DNA of 64,000 nucleotides from Schlegelella_A sp036272325 (GCA_036272325.1 DATAYY010000018.1:1-64000), one strand, 5' to 3'. Shown: positions 17,161 to 28,026, numbered from the stretch's first letter. Notes: generated by a model not told the origin, from the letters alone. Made by a program: numbers and translations.

Positions 17161-18441
17161 ATGCCGCCAGCCTCGCCTTCCCGCCGCCGCACCGCGATCA
17201 CGGTCGTGGCGGTGCTGATCGCGCTGCTCGCGATCGTCCTCGTCTGGCGCCAGTTCACCCAGGAGCGCAAGCCCCCGCCGCGCGCGGTGGCGGCGGTCCG
17301 GGTGACGACCGTCAAGGTCCGCGAGCAGGACATCGCGATCTTTCGCACCGGCGTCGGCACGGTCACGGCGCTCGCCAGCGTCACCGTCAAGCCGCGCATC
17401 GATGGCGAGCTCGAGCGTGTCGCGTTCGTCGAGGGGCAGGACGTGAAGGCCGGCCAGCTGCTGGCGCAGATCGACCCGCGCACGCTCGAAGCGCAGCTTG
17501 CCCAGGCCGAGGCGCAGAAGGGACGCGACCAGGCCCAGCTCGGCAACGCCCGCGTCGACCTGAACCGCTACACCGGCCTGATCGCCGAGGACGCGGCGAC
17601 GCAGCAGCAGGTCGACACGCAAAAGGCGCTGGTCGCACAGCTCGAGGCGGCGGTGAAGACCGACGACGCGCAGATCAACTTCGCGCGGGTGCAGCTCGGC
17701 TTCACGCGCATCGTCGCGCCGATCAGCGGCCGGGTCGGCGCGCGCCTCGTCGACGCCGGCAACATCGTGCACGCGGCAGACCCCGGCGGTCTCGTCGTCA
17801 TCAACCAGATCGATCCGATCACGGTCCTCTTCACGCTGCCGGAAGACGCGTTCCAGGACATCAACCACGCGCTGCACGCCAGCGCCGAGCCGCTGCAGGT
17901 GATCGCCTATCCGCGCGACGGCACCGAAAAGCTCGGCGACGGCAAGCTGATCCTCCTCAACAACCAGATCGACACGACGACCGGAACCGTCCAGCTCAAG
18001 GGCAGCTTCGCCAACCCGGGCCATGCGCTCTGGCCGGGCCAGTACGTCAACGTCAGGCTCGTCCTGCGCCACCAGCCGAACGCGCTGACGGTGCCCGCGG
18101 CGGCGGTGCAGCGCAGCCAGGACGGCACCTACGTGTGGCTGATCGATGCCGACAACAAGGCCACGAACCGGCCGGTCCGCGTCGGCCCGATCGAGGACGG
18201 TGTCGCCGTGATCGAGAGCGGGCTCGCCGCCGGCCAGCGCGTCGTCGTCGACGGTCAATACCAGCTGCGGCCGGGGATCGCCGTCGTCGAATCGGCGCGC
18301 GCCGCGGCCGGTGCAGCGAGCGCCGCCTCCGGGCCGGGGACGAGCACCGGCAAGCTCAGTCCGCTGGCGCCGGGATCCGCAACCGCGAGCGGCGGCGAGC
18401 CGGCGAGCCCGCTCGCGACCGCCGACCGGAGTGGACGATGA
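17161..18441 (+). CDS. RND efflux periplasmic adaptor subunit (MdtA/AcrA type)
   Basis: Membrane-fusion protein linking the inner-membrane pump to the outer-membrane channel. I choose ATG 17161, 9 nt after AGG of GGAAGG; a GTG at 17152 is also in frame. One N-terminal helix (TVVAVLIALLAIVLVW) anchors it, without a lipobox. The lipoyl-like half-motifs are VKPRIDGELERVAFVEGQDV and FTRIVAPISGRVGARLVDAG, separated by an alpha-helical hairpin of about 60 residues. The C-terminal beta-barrel has LWPGQYVNVRLVLRHQPNAL. The tail is Ala/Ser/Gly-rich. The stop overlaps the pump start by 4 nt. Confidence 0.92.
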   Translation: MPPASPSRRRTAITVVAVLIALLAIVLVWRQFTQERKPPPRAVAAVRVTTVKVREQDIAIFRTGVGTVTALASVTVKPRIDGELERVAFVEGQDVKAGQLLAQIDPRTLEAQLAQAEAQKGRDQAQLGNARVDLNRYTGLIAEDAATQQQVDTQKALVAQLEAAVKTDDAQINFARVQLGFTRIVAPISGRVGARLVDAGNIVHAADPGGLVVINQIDPITVLFTLPEDAFQDINHALHASAEPLQVIAYPRDGTEKLGDGKLILLNNQIDTTTGTVQLKGSFANPGHALWPGQYVNVRLVLRHQPNALTVPAAAVQRSQDGTYVWLIDADNKATNRPVRVGPIEDGVAVIESGLAAGQRVVVDGQYQLRPGIAVVESARAAAGAASAASGPGTSTGKLSPLAPGSATASGGEPASPLATADRSGR

Positions 18442-21400
18442 ACGTCTCCGCCGCTTTCATCGCGCGTCCGATCGGCACGACGCTGCTGGCGCTGGCGCTG
18501 CTCCTGGTCGGCGTCGCCGTGTTTCCGCTGCTGCCGGTGGCACCGCTGCCGCAGGTCGACTTCCCGACCATCCAGGTGTCGGCCAACCTGCCCGGCGCCA
18601 GCCCGGAAACGATGGCTTCGAATGTGGCGCAGCCGCTCGAGCGCCAGTTCTCGCTGATCGCCGGCCTGTCGCAGATGACGTCGACCAACGGCATCGGCTC
18701 GACCCAGATCACGCTGCAGTTCGAGCTCAACCGCTCGATCGACGCCGCCGCACTCGACGTCCAGGCAGCGATCAACGCAGCGACCGGCCAGCTGCCGCCG
18801 AACCTGCCCGCACCCCCGACCTATCGCAAGACCAACCCGGCCGACGCGCCGATCATGCTGCTGACGGTGCAGTCGAAGACGCTGCCGCTGATCCGGGTCA
18901 ACGATTACGCCGACAACATCCTGGCGCAGCAGATCTCGCAGATCTCCGGCGTCGGTCAGGTCCGGATCGGCGGTGCGCAGAAGCCAGCGGTCCGGATCCA
19001 GATCGACCCGACCAAGATCGCCGCGCTCGGCCTGAGCCTCGAGGACGTGCGCAGCGTCGTCGCCACGATCTCGGTCAATCAGCCGAAGGGAACGGTCGAC
19101 GGAGCGGCGCAAAGCTTCACCGTCTATACCAACGACCAGCTCGACAACGCGGCGCCGTGGAACGACGCGGTCCTCGCCTACCGGCACGGCGCGCCGATCC
19201 GCGTCCGCGACGTCGGCGTCGCCGTCGACGCGTCGGAGGACACGAAGGCCGCCGCCTGGGCCTATGCCGGCGCCGCCGCCCCCGACAGCGGCATCGACAA
19301 CGGCCGCGGCGTCATCCTCGTCATCACCAAGGAGGCCGGCGCCAACGTCATCGAGACCGTCGACGCGATCAAGGCTGCACTGCCGCGCCTGCAGGCCTCG
19401 ATCCCGCCGACCGTCAACGTGCAGATCCTGATCGACCGGACGCAGACGATCCGCGCCTCGGTGAGCGATGTCGAGCACACCCTGATGCTGACGATCGCGC
19501 TCGTCGTCCTCGTCATCTTCGTCTTCCTGCGCAGCGTGCCGGCGACGCTGATCCCGAGCCTCACCGTGCCGCTGGCCCTGACCGGCACCGCCGCGATCAT
19601 GTACGTGGTCGGCTTCAGCCTCGACAACCTGTCGTTGATGGCGCTGACGATCTCGGTCGGCTTCGTCGTCGACGACGCGATCGTCATGCTCGAGAACATC
19701 TACCGCCACGTCGAGGACGGCATGCCGCCGATGGAAGCGGCGCTCCAGGGCGCAGGCGAGATCGGCTTCACGATCATCTCGATCTCGGTGTCGCTGGTCG
19801 CGGTCTTCATTCCGCTGCTGCTGATGGGTGGCATCGTCGGCCGGCTCTTCCGCGAGTTCGCCATCACCGTGACCTTGACGATCGCGGTCTCGGTGATGAT
19901 CTCGCTGACCCTGACGCCGATGCTTTGCTCGCGCTTCCTGAAGAATGAGCACGGCCAGTCGCACGGCCGCCTCTACAAGCTCTTCGAGCGCGGTTTCGAC
20001 GCGATGCTGGGCGGCTACAAGCGCGGCCTCAACTTCGTGCTGCGGCACCAGTTCCTGACCCTGTGCGTCTTTCTCCTGACGCTGGCCTCGACGGTCGCGC
20101 TCTTCATCGTCATCCCGAAGGGGTTCTTTCCGCAGCAGGACACCGGCTTCATCTTCGGCTCGGCGCAGGCAGCGCAAGACTCGTCCTTCGAGGCGATGAA
20201 CCGGCGCATGGTCGCGCTGGCCGACGTCGTCCGCCAGGATCCCGACGTCACCGGCGTGGCGATGTTCGGCAACTCGTCGCAGTTCAACGCCGGGTTTTTC
20301 TTCATCGCCCTGCGGCCGAAGGACGAGGGGCGGACGCTGAGCGCCGACCAGGTGATCGCCCGCCTGCGCCCGAAGCTCGCGCAGGTCCAGGGCGCATCGC
20401 TGTTGATGCAGGCCGGCCAGGACATCAACGTCGGCGGCCGCCTGGCGCGGACGCAGTTCCAGTACACGATCACCGACGCCGATCTCGACCAGCTCAACGA
20501 ATGGGCGCCGAAGCTGCTGGCGAAGATGCAGGACCTGCCACAGCTCACCGACGTCGCCTCCGACATCCAGAACGCGGCCAATACGGCGTCGCTGACGATC
20601 GATCGCGACCGGGCCGCGAGCCTCGGCATCTCGCCGGCAACGATCGACGCGACGATCTACGACTCGATCGGCCAGCGTCAGGTGAGCCAATACTTCACCC
20701 AGATCAACAGCTATCACGTCGTCCTCGAGGTGACGCCGGCGCTGCAGTCCGATCCGACGCTCTTCAGCAAGCTCTACATCACCTCGCCGATCACCAACCA
20801 GCAGGTGCCGCTGTCGTCCCTGGTCAAGGTCGATACGACCCGGACCGCCTACCTGACGATCAGCCACCAGAGCCAGTTCCCCGCCGTCACCCTGTCGTTC
20901 AACCTGGCCCCCGGCGTCGCGCTCGGCGAGGCGGTCGACGCGATCAACAAGGCACAGGCGCAGATGGGGCTGCCGCAGGCGCTGACCGGCTCGTTCCAGG
21001 GCACGGCCAAGGCGTTCGGCGATTCGCTGAAGTCGGAGCCTTACCTGATCGCGGCCGCGCTCATTGCCGTCTACATCGTCCTCGGCCTGCTCTACGAGAG
21101 TTATATCCATCCGCTGACGATCCTCTCGACCCTGCCCTCGGCCGGGGTCGGCGCGCTGCTGATCCTGATGGCGGGCGGCTACGACCTGACGGTGATCGCG
21201 CTGATCGGGATCATCCTGTTGATCGGCATCGTCAAGAAGAACGGCATCATGATGGTCGACTTCGCCCTGACCGCCGAGCGCGACCAGGGCATGAAGCCGC
21301 AGGAGGCGATCTACCAGGCCTGCCTGCTGCGCTTTCGCCCGATCATGATGACGACGATGTGCGCGCTGCTCAGCGGCCTGCCGCTGATGCTCGGGCACGG

Positions 21401-21623
21401 CGCCGGCTCGGAGCTGCGCCGACCGCTCGGCTATGCGATGGTCGGCGGCCTCGTCCTCTCGCAGGCCTTGACCCTGTTCACGACTCCGGTGGTATATCTC
21501 TACCTCGACCGGGCTCACTACTGGTACGTCGAGCGCAAGAAGGCACGCCTTGCAGGCAAGGCGGCGCGAGCCGGCGCGGCGGCGGCGCCGCCGGCGCAGG
21601 CGACGCACGGAGTGAAGCCGTGA
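18438..21623 (+). CDS. RND efflux transporter permease subunit (HAE1/MdtBC-like)
   Basis: Proton-driven inner-membrane pump, 1061 aa, starting NVSAAFIARPIGTTLLALAL. The proton-relay helix TM4 reads ISVGFVVDDAIVMLENIYRH, with two aspartates at residues 412-413. This is the signature of the hydrophobe/drug (HAE1, MdtB/MdtC) group rather than heavy-metal pumps. The second half has TM10-11 sequence IALIGIILLIGIVKKNGIMM. Two large periplasmic domains follow TM1 and TM7. It overlaps the adaptor by 4 nt. Substrates are probably organic compounds such as drugs or detergents. The regulators next door are of the metal-responsive type, a mismatch noted in findings. Confidence 0.93.
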   Translation: MNVSAAFIARPIGTTLLALALLLVGVAVFPLLPVAPLPQVDFPTIQVSANLPGASPETMASNVAQPLERQFSLIAGLSQMTSTNGIGSTQITLQFELNRSIDAAALDVQAAINAATGQLPPNLPAPPTYRKTNPADAPIMLLTVQSKTLPLIRVNDYADNILAQQISQISGVGQVRIGGAQKPAVRIQIDPTKIAALGLSLEDVRSVVATISVNQPKGTVDGAAQSFTVYTNDQLDNAAPWNDAVLAYRHGAPIRVRDVGVAVDASEDTKAAAWAYAGAAAPDSGIDNGRGVILVITKEAGANVIETVDAIKAALPRLQASIPPTVNVQILIDRTQTIRASVSDVEHTLMLTIALVVLVIFVFLRSVPATLIPSLTVPLALTGTAAIMYVVGFSLDNLSLMALTISVGFVVDDAIVMLENIYRHVEDGMPPMEAALQGAGEIGFTIISISVSLVAVFIPLLLMGGIVGRLFREFAITVTLTIAVSVMISLTLTPMLCSRFLKNEHGQSHGRLYKLFERGFDAMLGGYKRGLNFVLRHQFLTLCVFLLTLASTVALFIVIPKGFFPQQDTGFIFGSAQAAQDSSFEAMNRRMVALADVVRQDPDVTGVAMFGNSSQFNAGFFFIALRPKDEGRTLSADQVIARLRPKLAQVQGASLLMQAGQDINVGGRLARTQFQYTITDADLDQLNEWAPKLLAKMQDLPQLTDVASDIQNAANTASLTIDRDRAASLGISPATIDATIYDSIGQRQVSQYFTQINSYHVVLEVTPALQSDPTLFSKLYITSPITNQQVPLSSLVKVDTTRTAYLTISHQSQFPAVTLSFNLAPGVALGEAVDAINKAQAQMGLPQALTGSFQGTAKAFGDSLKSEPYLIAAALIAVYIVLGLLYESYIHPLTILSTLPSAGVGALLILMAGGYDLTVIALIGIILLIGIVKKNGIMMVDFALTAERDQGMKPQEAIYQACLLRFRPIMMTTMCALLSGLPLMLGHGAGSELRRPLGYAMVGGLVLSQALTLFTTPVVYLYLDRAHYWYVERKKARLAGKAARAGAAAAPPAQATHGVKP

Positions 21624-21667
21624 ACGCGATGGAAGCGGGGCTGCGCGATGCGCGGACCACCTTGCCG

Positions 21668-22357
21668 ATGAAGCTGCTGATCGTCGAAGACGAGACGAAG
21701 ACGGCCGAGTACCTGCAAAAGGGCTTGAGCGAGCAGGGCTGCGCGGTCGACGTCGCCTACAACGGCATCGACGGCCAGCACCTCTCGCTCGTCCACGACT
21801 ACGACGTGATCGTCCTCGACGCGATGCTGCCCGGCATCGACGGCTTCTCGGTGCTGCGCGCGCTGCGCGTCGTCAAGCAGACGCCGGTCATCATGCTGAC
21901 CGCGCGCGACCGGATCGAAGACCGTGTGCGCGGCCTGCAGGACGGCGCCGACGACTATCTCGTCAAGCCGTTTTCCTTCCTCGAGCTGCTCGCGCGCCTG
22001 CAGGCGCTGGCGCGACGCGGACGAAGCCAGGAGCCGTCGCAACTCAGGATCGCCAACCTGCAGGTCGACCTGATCGCGCGCAAGGCCTGGCGCGGCGGCA
22101 CCCGCATCGACCTGACGGCCAAGGAGTTCGCGCTGCTCGCCGTACTGGCGCGGCGCCAGGGCGAGATCCTGTCGAAGACGGCGATCGCCGAGCTCGTCTG
22201 GGACATGAACTTCGACAGCAACACCAATGTCGTCGAGGTCGCGATCAAGCGCCTGCGCGCCAAGATCGACGGCGGCTTCGCACCTCGGCTGCTGCACACG
22301 GTACGGGGCATGGGCTACGTCATGGAATGGCGCGACGAGGAGGCGGCCGCGTCATGA
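21668..22357 (+). CDS. Response regulator, OmpR family (CusR/CopR/CzcR-like)
   Basis: DNA-binding response regulator, 229 aa. The receiver domain starts MKLLIVEDETKTAEYLQKGL. The phospho-acceptor is Asp51 in VIVLDAMLPGIDG, with the switch threonine in MLTARD and the lysine in YLVKPF. The C-terminal winged helix has DLTAKEFALLAVLARRQGEI and NVVEVAIKRLRAKIDGGF. It matches the heavy-metal response regulator subgroup. I use ATG 21668; upstream in-frame ATG/GTG codons exist from 21620 but add non-conserved residues. It lies 44 nt after the pump gene and overlaps the sensor kinase by 4 nt. Confidence 0.92.
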   Translation: MKLLIVEDETKTAEYLQKGLSEQGCAVDVAYNGIDGQHLSLVHDYDVIVLDAMLPGIDGFSVLRALRVVKQTPVIMLTARDRIEDRVRGLQDGADDYLVKPFSFLELLARLQALARRGRSQEPSQLRIANLQVDLIARKAWRGGTRIDLTAKEFALLAVLARRQGEILSKTAIAELVWDMNFDSNTNVVEVAIKRLRAKIDGGFAPRLLHTVRGMGYVMEWRDEEAAAS

Positions 22358-23748
22358 GACGCTCGATCACGGCGCGCCTGGTGATCATGTTCGCGCTCGC
22401 CGCGTTCGCCACCTTCGCCCTGATCGGCGCCGCCCTTTACGTCGTCCTCGAGCGCGAGCTGATGCGCTACCAGGACGACCAGCTGCGCGCGCAGGTGCAG
22501 AACATGCAGTACTCGATCGAGCGTGTCGGAACGACCGAACGCTGGGCTCGCGTCCAGGCCAAGATGGACACCTTGACGCCGGCCAACGGGAGCGTGCGCT
22601 TCTGGGTCCTGAGCGACGACCCGCGCTTCCAGTACGGCAAGGGGCTCGGCGAGATCGCGCAGATGCGCCGCAGCGGCGTCGACACCGGCAGCATCGACAT
22701 CCCGGGGCGACGCTGGCCGCTGCGCACGCTCTCGCGCGACATCGCGCCGCTCCAGGACCGGCCGGCGGTGCGACTCGTCGTCGGCATCGACTCGGCACCC
22801 TTCGCACACACGCTGCGCAACTACCTCAGCGCGCTGGCCCTGCTCTTGCTCGGCGCCGTGCTGCTCGTGATGCTGTCCGGCACCTGGATCGCGCGGGTCG
22901 GCCTGCGACCGCTCGTGCGCCTTTCCCGCGAGGCGCGGGCGTTGCAGCCAAAGACGTTGTCGCAGCGGCTGTCGCTGACCGACCTGCCGGTCGAGCTCTT
23001 CGACCTGACGACGGCCTTCAACGGCGCGCTCGATCGCCTCGAGGCGACCTACCAGCGGCTCGAGGCATTCAACGCCGACGTCGCGCACGAGCTGCGCACG
23101 CCGCTCGCCAACATCATCGGCGGCACCCAGGTCGCGCTCTCGCGTCCGCGCAGCGCCGCCCAGTTCCAGGAAACCCTGCAGTCGAACCTCGAGGAGATGG
23201 AGCGCTTGCGCTCGATCATCAACGACATGCTCTTCCTGGCCCGTGCCGACCAGGGCGAAGCCGCGACCAGCCTGATCCAGGCCTCGGTCGCCGACGAGGT
23301 GAGAAAGACGATCGATTTCTTCGAGGTCGTTCTCGATGAGATGCAGGCGAGCGTCAGCATCGAGGGTGACGTCGGCGCGCAGGCGACCCTTGAGACCGCC
23401 CTGTTCCGCCGGGCGATGTCGAATCTGCTGCAGAACGCGATCGAGCATTCGAGCCCGGGAGCGCGCCTCACCGTCCACATCGTCGAAGGTCCGGCGGCGA
23501 TCTGGGTCGAGGTGTCGAACCCGGGAGCGCCGGTCGCGACGGGTCATCTGCAGCGGCTGTTCGACCGCTTCTATCGCGCCGATGCGGCCCGCCACGGCAG
23601 TGACGGACACCACGGCCACGGCCTCGGGCTCGCGATCGTCAAGGCCGTCGCGACAATGCATGGCGGCGGCGTCGGCGCCCGCAGCGAGGCCGGCGTCACG
23701 ACGATCGGCTTCAGCGTGCCACGGGCCATCGCCGAAGCCACGACCTAG
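22354..23748 (+). CDS. Heavy-metal-type sensor histidine kinase (CusS/CopS-like)
   Basis: Membrane sensor kinase, 464 aa. TM1 is near residues 8-30 (LVIMFALAAFATFALIGAAL) and TM2 near 155-175, enclosing a periplasmic sensor of about 125 residues. A HAMP-like region follows. The dimerisation box is FNADVAHELRTPLANIIGG with phospho-His245. The ATPase N box is NLLQNAIEHS, and the G boxes include FDRFYRADAARHG and GHGLGLAIVKAV. Between TM and H box it has DLPVELFDLTTAFNGALDRLE, typical of the cztS/silS/copS group. The start ATG overlaps the regulator stop (ATGA). The real signal, metal or drug, cannot be told. Confidence 0.91.
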   Translation: MRRSITARLVIMFALAAFATFALIGAALYVVLERELMRYQDDQLRAQVQNMQYSIERVGTTERWARVQAKMDTLTPANGSVRFWVLSDDPRFQYGKGLGEIAQMRRSGVDTGSIDIPGRRWPLRTLSRDIAPLQDRPAVRLVVGIDSAPFAHTLRNYLSALALLLLGAVLLVMLSGTWIARVGLRPLVRLSREARALQPKTLSQRLSLTDLPVELFDLTTAFNGALDRLEATYQRLEAFNADVAHELRTPLANIIGGTQVALSRPRSAAQFQETLQSNLEEMERLRSIINDMLFLARADQGEAATSLIQASVADEVRKTIDFFEVVLDEMQASVSIEGDVGAQATLETALFRRAMSNLLQNAIEHSSPGARLTVHIVEGPAAIWVEVSNPGAPVATGHLQRLFDRFYRADAARHGSDGHHGHGLGLAIVKAVATMHGGGVGARSEAGVTTIGFSVPRAIAEATT

Positions 23749-23753
23749 GCGGC

Positions 23754-25232
<1,479 letters not shown>

Positions 25233-25306
25233 GACGCGATCTCCGGCCGCGCGCGGGCGGCTTTGCGCCATCATAAGAACCATCGCCGACGCGCGGAGCC
25301 AGCGCC

Positions 25307-26275
25307 ATCACCTTCTTTGTCTTCAAGCGCTTCGCGAGCCTGCTGCTGACACTCCTGGCGGCGTCGGCCGTCGTCTTCACCGTCCTCGATGTCCTGCCCG
25401 GCAACGCCGCCGAAGTGATGCTCGGCGAGAGCGCGACGCCGGAATCGGTCGCAGCGCTGTCGGCCCGGCTCGGCCTCGACCGCCCCGCCGCGGTCCGCTA
25501 CGCCGACTGGATGAAGGGCCTCGCGACCGGCGATCTCGGCACCAGCATCGCCTACGACACGCCGATCGCGCAGCTCGTCGGCGAACGCCTCGTCGTCACC
25601 GCGCCGCTGGCGCTGATGGCGATGGGGCTGACGACCGCGCTCGCGTTCGGGCTCGGCCTCTTCGCTGCCGCACGCCACGGCCGCGCCGGCGACGTCGGCG
25701 TCATGAGCGCGAGCCAGGTCGGCATCGCGCTGCCGAACTTCTGGTTCGCAATCCTGCTGATCTGGCTGTTCGCGGTGAAGCTGCGCTGGTTTTCGGCCGG
25801 TGGCTTTCCCGGCTGGAGCGCCGACGCCGGCGGTGGCGCCGGGCCGGCGCTGCGGGCGCTCGTCCTGCCGGCACTCGCGCTCGCCGTCGTGCAGGCGGCG
25901 ATCCTCGCCCGCATCGTCCGCTCGGCGGTGCTCGACGTCCTGCGCGAGGACTTCGTCCGCACCGCGCGCGCCAAGGGCCAGTCACCGCGCGGCGTCCTCT
26001 GGGGTCACGTGCTCAGAAACGCGATGGTCCCTGTCGTCACCGTGATGGGGCTGCAATTCGCCAACCTGCTCACCGGCACGGTCGTCATCGAGCAGGTGTT
26101 CTCGCTGCCCGGCCTCGGCAGGCTCGTCTTCCAGGCGATCGCCAACCGCGACCTGCCGGTCGTCCGCAACGTCGTCATGCTGCTCGCGGCGATGGTCGTC
26201 GTCATCAACTTCATCGTCGACGTCCTCTACGTCGTCATCGATCCGCGGCTGCGGGCGCGGGCGCGAACGACGTGA
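25307..26275 (+). CDS. Peptide-type ABC transporter permease (DppB-like), apparent ATC start
   Basis: Inner-membrane permease of the OppB/DppB family, about 322 aa. The N-terminus ITFFVFKRFASLLLTLLAAS then FTVLDVLPGNAAEVMLGESA fits TM1 and the conserved loop if translation begins at 25307. That codon is ATC, although GGAG lies 8 nt upstream and a TAA at 25274 closes the frame. The first standard starts, GTG 25412 and ATG 25415, would delete TM1. The EAA loop DFVRTARAKGQSPRGVLWGH and later helices are normal. The stop overlaps the next permease (GTGA). No ATPase or binding protein is adjacent. Confidence 0.82.
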   Translation: MTFFVFKRFASLLLTLLAASAVVFTVLDVLPGNAAEVMLGESATPESVAALSARLGLDRPAAVRYADWMKGLATGDLGTSIAYDTPIAQLVGERLVVTAPLALMAMGLTTALAFGLGLFAAARHGRAGDVGVMSASQVGIALPNFWFAILLIWLFAVKLRWFSAGGFPGWSADAGGGAGPALRALVLPALALAVVQAAILARIVRSAVLDVLREDFVRTARAKGQSPRGVLWGHVLRNAMVPVVTVMGLQFANLLTGTVVIEQVFSLPGLGRLVFQAIANRDLPVVRNVVMLLAAMVVVINFIVDVLYVVIDPRLRARARTT

Positions 26276-27114
26276 GTGGCGACGACCGACGCCAGCCGTG
26301 GCGGCACGCCAACCTGCGCGTCGGCGCGGCGCTGGTCGCGATCGTGATCGGCCTGACGCTGCTCTCGTACGTCTGGACGCCGCACTCGCCGACCGAGCTC
26401 GACATCCCGCACAAGCTGCAGCCGCCGAGCGCGTCGCACTGGCTCGGCACCGACAGCCTCGGCCGCGACATCGCGACGCTCCTCATCGTCGGCAGCCGCG
26501 TCTCGATCGCGGTGGGGCTGATCGCGGTCGGCATCGGCATCGCCTTCGGCGTCGCCCTTGGTCTGCTCGCCGCAGTGCAACGCGGCTGGGTCGAGGAGGT
26601 CGTGATGCGCCTCGCCGACTTTACGTTCGCGTTCCCGGCGCTGCTCTCGGCGATCATGCTGACCGCGATCTACGGCCCGGGGCTGGTCACCTCGATCGTC
26701 GCGATCGGCATCTTCAACATCCCGGTGTTCGCGCGCATCACGCGGGCGAGCGCGCTCGTCGTCCGCTCGCGCGAGTTCGTCACCGCCGCACGTGCGCTCG
26801 GCAAGGGCGAGTGGCAGATCACGCTCGAGCACGTGCTGCCGAACATCGCGGCGATCCTGATCGTGCAGGCGACGATCCAGTTCGCGCTCGCGATCCTCGC
26901 CGAGGCGGCGCTCAGCTACCTCGGCCTCGGCACCCAGCCGCCGACGCCGTCGTGGGGCCGCATGCTCAACGAGGCGCAGCAGCAGCTCTTCCAGGCGCCG
27001 CAGCTCGCGGTCTACCCGGGAGTCGCGATCGCGCTCACCGTGCTCGGCCTGAACCTGCTCGGCGACGGCCTGCGCGACGTCTTCGATCCGCGCCTGGTTG
27101 GTAACCGCCGCTAG
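26272..27114 (+). CDS. Peptide-type ABC transporter permease (DppC-like)
   Basis: Inner-membrane permease of the OppC/DppC family, 280 aa. The start is GTG 26272, overlapping the previous stop by 4 nt. Landmarks are SASHWLGTDSLGRDIATLLI near residue 55, EFVTAARALGKGEWQITLEH as the EAA loop, and EAALSYLGLGTQPPTPSWGR near the C-terminus, ending DGLRDVFDPRL. It completes a heterodimer with the preceding permease. The operon ends here without ATPase or binding-protein genes. The pair may share ATPases with the 6950-14560 system or work with the binding protein at 36187 (inference). Confidence 0.9.
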   Translation: MSGDDRRQPWRHANLRVGAALVAIVIGLTLLSYVWTPHSPTELDIPHKLQPPSASHWLGTDSLGRDIATLLIVGSRVSIAVGLIAVGIGIAFGVALGLLAAVQRGWVEEVVMRLADFTFAFPALLSAIMLTAIYGPGLVTSIVAIGIFNIPVFARITRASALVVRSREFVTAARALGKGEWQITLEHVLPNIAAILIVQATIQFALAILAEAALSYLGLGTQPPTPSWGRMLNEAQQQLFQAPQLAVYPGVAIALTVLGLNLLGDGLRDVFDPRLVGNRR

Positions 27115-27187
27115 CGCTCGACGCGACGGAAGAAACGTCTTCGCCCCGCGTCACGTCGGTCCGGCTTCGGCGTCGCGCCGCGCGTCG

Positions 27188-27979
27188 TCAGCGCTGCGCC
27201 GACGTGTGCGCGTCGGCTGCGTCCTGCGCGGCGAGCGCAGCCATCACACCGGCGACCGCGGCGCGGTGTCCTTCGAGCACCGCCGCCTGTGGCGCGCGGC
27301 TCCGGTCGACCGCAAGCGGCTGCCAGACGGCCGGCGCGATGCCGGCGAGCGTCGCGTGGCGGCGGATCGCCTCGACCGACGGTCCGCTCAATCTGCCGCC
27401 GCTGCCCTCGACCCGCGCCGCTTCGCCACCGACGCTCGCGCCGAGCAGGAACAGGTGGCCGTCGATCGCCGTCTGGCGCGCCTCGACGCGGCGCGCAAGC
27501 CCGCTCTCGTCGGCCTCGAAGCGATCCTGGAGGCGAACGAAATCGGTCAGCGTTCGCGACGGCAGCGCGGCGACGCCGCCGTCGTCGATGCCGAGGCGGC
27601 GCGCCTGCTCGCGCGCGACCGCGACGTGCGCGTCGGCGATCGCTTTCGCCCTTGCCTGCACCGGAGGATCCGACATCGCGAACGAGCCGGCGAGCTCGCT
27701 TGCCCAGCCGATCTCGTAGCCGAGCCGGAACGCGCCGAGGCGATGACCCGCCGGCAATGCGGCGGCCGGCGTCCGCGACCGCGCCGCGACCGCCGCCGCC
27801 TCGGCGGCAAGGCGGTCGTCGGCGGCGGCGCTGCGGGTGCTCGCCAGCAAGCGGTCGGTGCCGGTGAGGTCGAACAGGGCGAGCTCGATGCGCTCGAGGA
27901 CGACAAACGCCAGCGCCGCCGCCGCTGAATAGGCGAGGACGCGCCGGCTTTCACTCCAGCGATCGGACCAGGGGCTCAT
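27188..27979 (-). CDS. Uncharacterised membrane-anchored protein
   Basis: I do not recognise this 263-aa protein. From ATG 27979 it has one likely N-terminal transmembrane helix (RVLAYSAAAALAFVVLERIEL, about residues 13-33) and then an Ala/Arg-rich soluble part. That part includes RLGAFRLGYEIGWASELAGS and a helical region DFVRLQDRFEADESGLARRV. An upstream in-frame ATG lies at 28009. It is divergent from the membrane protein at 28027, and the two starts are 47 nt apart around one shared -10-like hexamer, so joint function is plausible. Codon bias matches the window, and its reading frame is cleaner than the overlapping frames. A hypothetical call is all that is justified. Confidence 0.55.
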   Translation of the reverse strand: MSPWSDRWSESRRVLAYSAAAALAFVVLERIELALFDLTGTDRLLASTRSAAADDRLAAEAAAVAARSRTPAAALPAGHRLGAFRLGYEIGWASELAGSFAMSDPPVQARAKAIADAHVAVAREQARRLGIDDGGVAALPSRTLTDFVRLQDRFEADESGLARRVEARQTAIDGHLFLLGASVGGEAARVEGSGGRLSGPSVEAIRRHATLAGIAPAVWQPLAVDRSRAPQAAVLEGHRAAVAGVMAALAAQDAADAHTSAQR

Positions 27980-27997
27980 GGCATGCCGCTTCCACGC

Positions 27998-28003
27998 TAT
28001 CGT
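27998..28003. promoter_or_regulatory. Shared -10-like hexamer between two divergent genes
   Basis: TATCGT on the plus strand reads TACGAT on the minus strand. Both fit a TANNNT -10 and face the genes at 28027 and 27979. No clear -35 is visible on either side. The 28027 gene has GGAG 7 nt before its ATG. Confidence 0.3.
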
Positions 28004-28026
28004 AGCCACGCAGCCGGAGCCGATCG

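Noticed and set aside
18255..21608. An open frame of 1117 codons on the minus strand opposite the RND pump
   Set aside because: It is low-complexity, rich in Arg, Asp, Gln and His, with no recognisable domain, and the plus strand carries a complete RND pump. High GC at third codon positions leaves such antisense frames open.
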